This document shows positions 31,214 through 36,946 of a DNA stretch of 36,946 nucleotides, in pieces (positions within the stretch are counted from its first letter, which is position 1; every line of letters starts with the position of its first letter). Under the pieces are notes generated by a model. It was given only the letters and a program-made list of their open reading frames with translations, did no database searches and was not told the DNA's origin. Origin of the DNA: Natrinema limicola JCM 13563 (GTDB lineage Archaea; Halobacteriota; Halobacteria; Halobacteriales; Natrialbaceae). A program made the translations under genes and the position numbers. Where the stretch lies: NCBI RefSeq assembly GCF_000337475.1, contig NZ_AOIT01000051.1:29758-66703 (forward strand), read 5' to 3'.

Positions 31214-31222
31214 GGCACAGTG

Positions 31223-31239
31223 ACAGCAGACCGTCTCAG
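31223..31239 (-). repeat. ACGGTCTGCTGT 3'-end element, copy 3 (rhodanese)
   Basis: ACAGCAGACCGTCTCAG on the plus strand includes TCA, the complement of the rhodanese stop codon, exactly as at sufU. On the transcript the order is stop codon, then GACGGTCTGCTGT. Confidence 0.45.
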
Positions 31240-32093
31240 TTACCTTTCTCGATCGGTGCGCTGACGAGGTTGCCCCACTCGGTCCAGGAGCCGTCGTAAT
31301 TGACGGCGTCCTCGTAGCCGAGCAGTTCGTGCAGGGCGAACCACGCGACCGACGAGCGCTCGCCGATGCGGCAGTAGGCGACGGTCGTCTCGTTGCCCGT
31401 AATGCCTTCCTCGGCGTAGAGTTCCTCGAGTTCGTCGCGGGATTTGAACGTGCCGTCGTCGTCGGTGACGGCGGCCCACGAGATGTTCTTCGCGCCGGGG
31501 ATGTGGCCGCCACGCTGGGCGGTTTCCTGCAGTCCTGGCGGGGCCAGCACTTCGCCGGAGTACTCCTCGGGCGAGCGCACGTCGACGAGCGGCACGTCGC
31601 GCTCGATCGCTTTCTCGACGTCCTCGCGGTAGGCGCGGATGTTCTCACGCGGGCCGGCGGCGTCGTAGTCGACCTCGGCGAAGTCAGGTACCTCGTCGGT
31701 GGTCGGATAGTCGTTCTCGAGCCAGTATTCGCGGCCGCCGTCGAGCAGATAGACGTCCTCGTGGCCGTAGTATTTGAACTGCCAGTAGGCGTAGGCGGCG
31801 AACCAGTTTGCGTTGTCACCGTAGAGGACGACTGTATCGTCCTCGCTGATGCCGTGGCTGCCAAGCAGGTCCTCGAAGTCCTCCTTCGTGAGAATGTCGC
31901 GGGTGGTCTGGTCTTGCAGCTGGGTTTCCCAGTTGAAGCCGATCGCGCCGGGGGCGTGTGCTTCGTCGTAGGCTTCCGTGTCGACGTCGACCTCGACCAG
32001 TCGGCGGTCGGAATCGCCGTTCTGGAAGTCGTCGAGGTGCTCCTCAACCCAGTCAACCGTGACGAGTGCGTCAGTAGCGTAGTCGTTTGCCAT
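31236..32093 (-). CDS. Thiosulfate sulfurtransferase-like tandem rhodanese
   Basis: The 285-residue protein starts MANDYATDALVTVDWVEEHL and has two rhodanese domains. The first (about residues 10-135) is the inactive one, with LVEVDVDTEAYDEAHAPGAI and DTVVLYGDNANWFAAYAYWQ. The second carries the active cysteine in TTVAYCRIGERSSVAWFALH, a CRIGERS loop of the thiosulfate sulfurtransferase type, preceded by VPLVDVRSPEEYSGEV and RGGHIPGAKNISW. It transfers sulfane sulfur to cyanide or a protein thiol. It is divergent from a second rhodanese gene. A longer opening at 32120 is rejected because family proteins start close to the first conserved strand. Confidence 0.93.
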   Translation of the reverse strand: MANDYATDALVTVDWVEEHLDDFQNGDSDRRLVEVDVDTEAYDEAHAPGAIGFNWETQLQDQTTRDILTKEDFEDLLGSHGISEDDTVVLYGDNANWFAAYAYWQFKYYGHEDVYLLDGGREYWLENDYPTTDEVPDFAEVDYDAAGPRENIRAYREDVEKAIERDVPLVDVRSPEEYSGEVLAPPGLQETAQRGGHIPGAKNISWAAVTDDDGTFKSRDELEELYAEEGITGNETTVAYCRIGERSSVAWFALHELLGYEDAVNYDGSWTEWGNLVSAPIEKGN

Positions 32094-32373
32094 ACACAGC
32101 CGTACAACTGTGATACACAAAGGAACTGCCTAACCGGTCAATTCGGACACCGGTCGACCGTGCCGGAGACACTTGCCGGTGCTTTCCATGCCGATTCTGC
32201 GGAGCGGTCGGACGGGGCCCGTATTCGGCGGCGTCGAGACGCACGCGAGCGCACCGTGCGTGACCGCGATCGAGACCGCCCTCGAGAATAAGCAAGCCTT
32301 GCCTCCGTCTCGGTAGCCATTGATCGTCGTGATACCGGTGCGTACTCGGGTCTGCGCCACGTATGGCCGGCTA

Positions 32374-33174
32374 ATGGACGAATCCGTCATCGTGTCCCCC
32401 GACTGGCTTGCAGCGCACTTGGACGATCCGACCGTCCGCATCGTCGACGTCAGAGACGCCTGGGAATACGACGGCATCGGACACCTGCCTGGCGCAGTGA
32501 CCATCCCGTTCGACAGCTATCGCGACGACAGCGATGTCGACCGAGGCACGTTACCCGGTGCCGAGGCCTTCGCCGAACTGCTCGGCGACGCGGGTATCGA
32601 TCCCGACGACACGATCGTCGCCTACGACGACACCCATGGCGTCTTCGCCGCCCGCTTCGTGCTCACCGCCATCGAGTACGGCCACGACGACGTCCGGCTG
32701 CTCGACGGCGACTACAGCGCCTGGAACCGTGAGCACGAGACCACCAGTGAGACGCCCGATGTCGAGTCGACCGACTACGAGCCCGATCCGCTCGAGCCCG
32801 AAGCGAGCCCGCTGGTCGGCTACGACGCCGTCGAAGCGGCCCTCGAGCGCGACGCTCTCTTCGTCGACACGCGCGAGCAAGACGAGTTCGAGGAGGCGCG
32901 TCTGCCGGGTGCCGTGCGCTTCGACTGGCGCGAGGTCGTCGACGAGGAGACGCGGCAGCTGAAATCCGAGGCAGAACTCGAGGACCTGCTTGCCGCCCGT
33001 GGGATCACGCCCGACCGCGAGATCGTCCTCTACTGTAACACCGCCCGCCGGATCAGCCATACCTACGTGGTCCTGACGGCGTTAGGGTACGAGGACGTCC
33101 ACTTCTACGAGGGGAGCCTGACGGAGTGGCTCGACCACGACGGCGCGGTCGAAAGTGGCCCCGTCGACGACTAA
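32374..33174 (+). CDS. Second tandem-rhodanese sulfurtransferase
   Basis: The 266-residue protein starts MDESVIVSPDWLAAHLDDPT. Domain one has VRIVDVRDAWEYDGIGHLPG and TIVAYDDTHGVFAARFVLTA; here a Tyr-Asp-Asp replaces the cysteine. Domain two has DALFVDTREQDEFEEARLPG and the active cysteine in EIVLYCNTARRISHTYVVLT. The CNTARRI loop differs from both CRKGVT (thiosulfate) and CGSGVT (mercaptopyruvate), so the sulfur donor is uncertain. It pairs divergently with the rhodanese at 31236. It ends overlapping the convergent flavoprotein reductase gene by four bases. An upstream TTG at 32320 is possible but unlikely. Confidence 0.92.
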   Translation: MDESVIVSPDWLAAHLDDPTVRIVDVRDAWEYDGIGHLPGAVTIPFDSYRDDSDVDRGTLPGAEAFAELLGDAGIDPDDTIVAYDDTHGVFAARFVLTAIEYGHDDVRLLDGDYSAWNREHETTSETPDVESTDYEPDPLEPEASPLVGYDAVEAALERDALFVDTREQDEFEEARLPGAVRFDWREVVDEETRQLKSEAELEDLLAARGITPDREIVLYCNTARRISHTYVVLTALGYEDVHFYEGSLTEWLDHDGAVESGPVDD

Positions 33175-34607
33175 CCGCTCACGTCCCGCCAGTCCGGTGC
33201 CGTCGAGTAGGTTTCCTCGGACAGTTCGTCGAACGCCGCGTAGACCACCTCGTTCAGCGCAGGGTGGACGTGAACCGTCTCTGTGATGTCGTCGACAGTA
33301 CCACCGCCATCTATCGCGACGACCACCTCGTGGAGCAACGTCGACGCCTGCGGGCCGACGATGTGACACCCCAGAATCTCGCCGTCTGGTCCCGCGATCG
33401 CTTTCACGAACCCATCGTCGGCCGCGAGGATCATCCCCAGCGGTGCAGCCCCGTAGGGAACGGTGACAGCCTCGTATTCGTGGCCCTCGTCTATGAGGCC
33501 GTCTTCCGTTCGGCCCACGCTGGCGACCTGCGGGTCGGTGAAAACCGCATGAGGCATCGCCTCATAGTCGACGGCTCGCTGGCTCTCCTCGAGGACGTTT
33601 TCAGTGACGACGCGGGTCTCGTAGTCAGCAGCGTGCTTGAACGGCGGCGCGCCGATCACGTCGCCCAGCGCCCAGATTCCGTCTGCGGTCGTCTTCAGGA
33701 ACTCGTCGGTCTCGACGGCGCCCGTCTCGTCCGTTTCGACGCCCGTCGCCTCGAGAGCGAGCGTGTCGGTGTTTGGTCGCCGCCCAGTCGCGAGCAGGAG
33801 GTCGTCGCCCGCGAGTTCGACGGCATCGGTGTCGCTCCCGTCGTCGGTCGGTTCGGCGGTCACAGTGACGCCGCCGTCACCCTCCGCGACCGCGGTCGCC
33901 TCATAGCCAGTATACACGTCGCAGTGTGTCTCGAGCGAGTCGGTCACGACGGCGCTGACGTCATCGTCCTCTCGCGGGACGAGTTGATCGCTCCGGCCGA
34001 CGATCGACACGTCGACATCGAGCGCGCCGAAGAAGTAGCCCAGTTCGGCCCCGATGTAGCCGCCGCCGACGATCACCAGCTCGTCGGGTCGTTCGTCGAA
34101 GAAGAGCACGTCGTCGCTCGTGCGGTAGTCGACGGTCTCGAGGCCGTCGATCGGGGGCACCACCGGTCGACCGCCGACGGCGATGATGACCGTCTCGCCG
34201 CGGATCCGCTCCGTGTCCGTCGTCTCGTCGGTCGGCTCGATGTCGATCGTGCGATCGTCGACGAACCGACCCACACCGCGGTAGAGAGTGATGTTGTCGT
34301 CGGCTTGTAGGTTTGCGGCCTTGTTCGCTGCCTGCTCGTAGACCGTGTCGTGGATCGCGGCCGTGATCTCACCGTAGTCGACGTCCGTCGCCTGTGCGTC
34401 GATGCCGACTGCCTCGGCGCTTCGTATCTCCTCGAGGACGTCTGCCCGGTGGATGAGTGCCTTCGAGGGGACACAGCCGCGCGTGATACACGCGCCGCCG
34501 AGCGGACCGGGTTCGACGACGGCCGTCTCGAGGCCCTGTTGGGAACCAGCAGCGGCAACTTGGCTGCCCGAGCCGCCGCCGAGGACGACGATGTCGTATG
34601 TCTCCAT
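33171..34607 (-). CDS. FAD-dependent pyridine nucleotide-disulfide oxidoreductase
   Basis: The 478-residue class I enzyme starts METYDIVVLGGGSGSQVAAA. The FAD-binding GGGSGS is followed by the redox-active disulfide in GGACITRGCVPSKALIH (Cys40, Cys45). The NAD(P) site is ELVIVGGGYIGAELGYFF, and WALGDVIGAPPFKHAADYE is the second FAD motif. The dimer-interface end has the catalytic His in VHVHPALNEVVY. Family options are dihydrolipoyl dehydrogenase, mercuric reductase-like or bis-gamma-glutamylcystine reductase, the haloarchaeal counterpart of glutathione reductase. No 2-oxoacid dehydrogenase genes are near, and rhodanese neighbours suggest a thiol or sulfur role. It shares a four-base end overlap with the rhodanese gene. 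Confidence 0.9.
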   Translation of the reverse strand: METYDIVVLGGGSGSQVAAAGSQQGLETAVVEPGPLGGACITRGCVPSKALIHRADVLEEIRSAEAVGIDAQATDVDYGEITAAIHDTVYEQAANKAANLQADDNITLYRGVGRFVDDRTIDIEPTDETTDTERIRGETVIIAVGGRPVVPPIDGLETVDYRTSDDVLFFDERPDELVIVGGGYIGAELGYFFGALDVDVSIVGRSDQLVPREDDDVSAVVTDSLETHCDVYTGYEATAVAEGDGGVTVTAEPTDDGSDTDAVELAGDDLLLATGRRPNTDTLALEATGVETDETGAVETDEFLKTTADGIWALGDVIGAPPFKHAADYETRVVTENVLEESQRAVDYEAMPHAVFTDPQVASVGRTEDGLIDEGHEYEAVTVPYGAAPLGMILAADDGFVKAIAGPDGEILGCHIVGPQASTLLHEVVVAIDGGGTVDDITETVHVHPALNEVVYAAFDELSEETYSTAPDWRDVSG

Positions 34608-34685
34608 ACCGGCCCCGTCCACGGACGGCCGCGTAAAACGGGCACCTGCTATGCACACGCTAGCTCGACGATCGCGTTCGATCGC

Positions 34686-34907
34686 TTACAACCAGTCGTC
34701 GCCTGGATCGTCGGCGGTCGCTTCCTTGTACGATTCGACCGCCGCCGCGAGGTTTTCGATGGCTTCCTCGGGAGTCTGTCCCTGGCTCGAGACGCCGGTC
34801 ACCTCGTCGTCGGCGATGTGGAGGCCGTGCTCGTTTTGGCGCATGGTCACGTCCGCGTCCGCGAGCGCCTCGTAGTCGGTGGGGTCTACGTCTGCGTCGG
34901 AACTCAT
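34686..34907 (-). CDS. HicB-like antitoxin-fold protein, apparently orphan
   Basis: The 73-residue acidic protein starts MSSDADVDPTDYEALADADV. The HicB-like partial RNase H fold is suggested by VTMRQNEHGLHIADDEVTGV followed by SSQGQTPEEAIENLAAAVES, the typical GxTxEEAxxN helix. HicB neutralises the HicA RNase toxin, usually encoded next to it. No HicA (double-stranded RNA-binding fold, about 60-80 residues with a conserved His) is visible within several hundred bases on either strand, so it may be a solitary regulator. A minus-strand GAGTATTTCA box about 25-32 bases upstream supports the start at 34907. Confidence 0.75.
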   Translation of the reverse strand: MSSDADVDPTDYEALADADVTMRQNEHGLHIADDEVTGVSSQGQTPEEAIENLAAAVESYKEATADDPGDDWL

Positions 34908-35003
34908 ATGCGGGCGTTGTCGCGGTCGGGTGAAATACTCACCGACGCCGTCCGACCTGTTGCCGTGACCGATCCGGCAGTTCGGATCGGCTGTAGAAAA
35001 AGC

Positions 35004-35010
35004 CTTTAAC
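35004..35010 (+). promoter_or_regulatory. TATA box of srp54
   Basis: CTTTAAC is centred 28 bases before the ATG at 35035, giving a leaderless mRNA. The gap also carries the HicB-like promoter in the opposite direction. Confidence 0.55.
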
Positions 35011-35034
35011 GCCATCGCCCCGTAGACCGAGCAA

Positions 35035-36426
35035 ATGGTACTCGACGATCTCGGGAGTTCTCTGCGGGGCACCTTGGACAAGCTCCGCGGGAAGTCGCGA
35101 CTCAGCGAAGAAGACATCGAGGAGATCGTCAAGGAGATTCAGCGATCGCTGCTCTCCGCCGACGTCGACGTCTCGCTCGTGATGGAGCTGTCGGACAACA
35201 TCAAAGAACGCGCACTCGAGGAAGAACCCCCCGCCGGCACCCCCGCGCGGGACTTCGTCCTCCGCATCGTCTACGAGGAACTGGTCGATCTCATCGGCGA
35301 GTCGACCGAACTGCCCCTCGAGGAACAGACGATCCTGCTGGCGGGGCTGCAGGGGTCGGGGAAGACGACCTCCGCCGCGAAGATGGCCTGGTGGTTCTCG
35401 ACGAAGGGGCTGCGCCCGGCCGTGATCCAGACGGACACGTTCCGGCCCGGTGCCTACGAGCAGGCAAAGGAGATGACCGAGCGTGCGGAGGTCGACTTCT
35501 ACGGCAACCCGGACAACGACGATCCCGTCGAAATCGCCCGCAACGGGCTCGAGGAGACCAGCGAGGCCGACGTCCATATCGTGGACACGGCGGGTCGCCA
35601 CGCGCTCGAAGACGAGCTGATCGACGAGATCGAGGACATCGAGGACGTCGTCGAACCCGACACCTCCTTGCTCGTCTTGGACGCTGCGATCGGGCAGGGT
35701 GCGAAAGATCAGGCCCAGCAGTTCGACGAGTCGATCGGGATCGACGGTGTCGTCATCACGAAACTCGACGGGACGGCGAAAGGTGGCGGTGCGCTGACGG
35801 CGGTCGATCAGACCGACTCCTCGATCGCTTTCCTCGGGACCGGTGAGGAGGTCCAGGACATCGAGCGCTTCGAGCCCGACGGCTTCATCTCGCGGCTGCT
35901 CGGGATGGGCGATCTCAGCCAGCTCGCCGAACGCGTCGAGCGCGCGATGGAGCAGACCGAGATCGAGGAAGACGACTGGGACCCCGAAGACATGTTGCAG
36001 GGGCAGTTCACCCTGAACGACATGCAAAAGCAGATGGAGGCGATGAACAACATGGGGCCGCTCGACCAGGTGATGGACATGATCCCCGGCTTCGGCGGCG
36101 GGATCAAAGATCAGTTGCCCGACGACGCGATGGACGTCACGCAACAGCGGATGCGTACGTTCAGCGTCATCATGGACTCGATGACCGAGGCCGAAAAGGA
36201 GTATCCCAAGGCCATCGGTGCGAGCCAGATCGAACGCATCGCCCGCGGCTCGGGCACCAGCGAGGAACAGGTCCGGGAACTGCTCGAGCAGTACAAGATG
36301 ATGGAGAAGACGATCAAGCAGTTCCAGGGTATGGGCTCCGACAAGGAGATGCAGCGCATGATGCAACAGATGCAACAGCAAGGCGGCGGTGGCGGTGGCG
36401 GCATGGGCGGTATGGGGCCGTTCTAA
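35035..36426 (+). CDS. srp54: Signal recognition particle 54 kDa protein (SRP54/Ffh)
   Basis: The 463-residue GTPase starts [20 protein letters not shown]. The N domain has [20 protein letters not shown]; the G domain has G1 GLQGSGKTT (about 105-113), [15 protein letters not shown]3 [18 protein letters not shown]4 [15 protein letters not shown] and [20 protein letters not shown]. The Met-rich M domain (about residues 300-440) binds 7S RNA and signal sequences, with [20 protein letters not shown] and [20 protein letters not shown]. The tail is a Gly/Met run ending GGMGPF. It works with FtsY, encoded at 23604, in co-translational membrane targeting. It has its own promoter and a T-run terminator. 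Confidence 0.98.
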   Translation: MVLDDLGSSLRGTLDKLRGKSRLSEEDIEEIVKEIQRSLLSADVDVSLVMELSDNIKERALEEEPPAGTPARDFVLRIVYEELVDLIGESTELPLEEQTILLAGLQGSGKTTSAAKMAWWFSTKGLRPAVIQTDTFRPGAYEQAKEMTERAEVDFYGNPDNDDPVEIARNGLEETSEADVHIVDTAGRHALEDELIDEIEDIEDVVEPDTSLLVLDAAIGQGAKDQAQQFDESIGIDGVVITKLDGTAKGGGALTAVDQTDSSIAFLGTGEEVQDIERFEPDGFISRLLGMGDLSQLAERVERAMEQTEIEEDDWDPEDMLQGQFTLNDMQKQMEAMNNMGPLDQVMDMIPGFGGGIKDQLPDDAMDVTQQRMRTFSVIMDSMTEAEKEYPKAIGASQIERIARGSGTSEEQVRELLEQYKMMEKTIKQFQGMGSDKEMQRMMQQMQQQGGGGGGGMGGMGPF

Positions 36427-36434
36427 GCCGTCTC

Positions 36435-36440
36435 TTTTTT
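36435..36440 (+). terminator. T-run terminator of srp54
   Basis: TTTTTT begins eight bases after the srp54 stop, a typical archaeal transcription end. Confidence 0.6.
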
Positions 36441-36510
36441 CGCTATCGAACAGCCAACTCGAGGTCGATACCGACACGGCTCGAGTCCGGTGTCACCACG
36501 TTAATATCGC

Positions 36511-36517
36511 TTTAGAC
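36511..36517 (+). promoter_or_regulatory. TATA box of the terminal lipoprotein gene
   Basis: TTAATAT lies 17-23 bases before ATG 36534, slightly closer than usual but the only AT-rich box in the gap. Confidence 0.4.
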
Positions 36518-36533
36518 GAACCGTTCCGTAGCA

Positions 36534-36946
36534 ATGAACCGTCGGCAGTATCTCGCCCGCACCGGCGCGGCCAGTGTGAGCACAGGGCTCTTCGCGTCGG
36601 TCGCAGGCTGTCTCGGTGACCTTCCCGGCTCGTCGGACGACAGCGATGTGACGGTCAGCGATCGGACGGGTCAGCGTGCGCTCGACCGCGCTGCGGGCAG
36701 TCTGAACACGGCCGCACAGTCACTGACCGACCTCCAAGGTCTCGAGAACCCCGAGGCGGTCGACTTCGATCCGACCGAGCCGCGAGCGCACATCGAGACA
36801 GCCCGCGGCCACCTCGAGACAGCCGCGGCCGAACTGGGCGACGACCGGGCCGCTGACGTGACGACGCTTCGCTCGTACGCAGACGTCCTCGAGGGGCTCG
36901 TTGCCGTGACCGTCACCGTCACCGATGATACGCTCGCCGACGACAT
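36534..36946 (+). CDS. Tat lipoprotein of unknown function, partial (C-terminus beyond window)
   Basis: The frame from ATG 36534 stays open to the window edge (137 complete codons). It starts MNRRQYLARTGAASVSTGLF, a twin-arginine signal, and reaches a lipobox ASVAGC with Cys at about residue 27, so the product should be exported folded and lipid-anchored. The mature part is helical and acidic (ALDRAAGSLNTAAQSLTDLQ, HIETARGHLETAAAELGDDR), suggesting a helical-bundle surface protein. No family is recognised. Confidence 0.75.
   Translation, partial: MNRRQYLARTGAASVSTGLFASVAGCLGDLPGSSDDSDVTVSDRTGQRALDRAAGSLNTAAQSLTDLQGLENPEAVDFDPTEPRAHIETARGHLETAAAELGDDRAADVTTLRSYADVLEGLVAVTVTVTDDTLADD

Noticed and set aside
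34939-36477. 512-codon minus-strand frame opposite srp54
   Set aside because: SRP54 on the plus strand has every GTPase and M-domain motif; the antisense frame is a His/Leu-rich artefact.

Overview
The window is chromosomal DNA of an extremely halophilic archaeon (class Halobacteria). The evidence is GC-rich DNA, very acidic proteins (Asp/Glu-rich, Lys-poor), archaeal information-processing genes (RadA, NMD3, L39e, L31e, L18Ae, eIF6, prefoldin alpha, FtsY, SRP54), mostly leaderless genes with a TATA-like box 24-30 bases before the start codon, and abundant CTCGAG against scarce CTAG. A Natrinema/Haloterrigena-like lineage would fit, but I cannot prove the genus.

Layout. Bases 1-2874 (minus strand) hold a partial winged-helix regulator, a 28-residue membrane miniprotein, a TYW2/Taw2-type tRNA enzyme and NMD3. 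Bases 3141-5519 hold the stress protease HtpX with PspAB, then a GAP-family membrane protein. Bases 5787-8166 hold a PQQ-like beta-propeller and RadA. Bases 8322-10969 (minus) hold SufU, an HD protein and SufS. A 365-base gene-free gap follows (10970-11334), with two G-quadruplex motifs. Bases 11335-13736 hold a regulator with a hydrophobic tail, divergent from an ABC exporter pair.

Bases 13866-16430 form the most accessory-looking stretch. It has an AT-richer leader, an eCIS-core (DUF4157) protein gene split by an apparent one-base deletion, a partner gene of unknown function behind a near-perfect Shine-Dalgarno sequence, and a decayed second DUF4157 fragment that has lost its HExxH motif. 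This is the best candidate for an undescribed system: a modular secreted or injected effector with a partner.

Bases 16457-21219 hold DUF424, a TPR protein, a hydroxysqualene dehydroxylase-like flavoprotein, ThpR and a secreted HExxH protein. Bases 21368-25184 hold the translation and secretion cluster L39e, L31e, eIF6, (antisense ASCH protein), L18Ae, prefoldin alpha and FtsY. Bases 25265-28629 hold a secreted hypothetical, an AEC transporter, a cupredoxin lipoprotein and a HAD hydrolase. Bases 28755-30247 hold thiE-thiM. Bases 30406-34607 form a redox and sulfur neighbourhood: a rubrerythrin-like protein, two rhodaneses and a flavoprotein disulfide reductase. Bases 34686-36946 hold an orphan HicB-like protein, SRP54 and the start of a lipoprotein.

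Co-working genes include SufS/SufU (sulfur donation and Fe-S assembly), FtsY/SRP54 (co-translational targeting), ThiE/ThiM (thiamine), HtpX/PspAB (membrane stress) and the ABC pair with its adjacent regulator.
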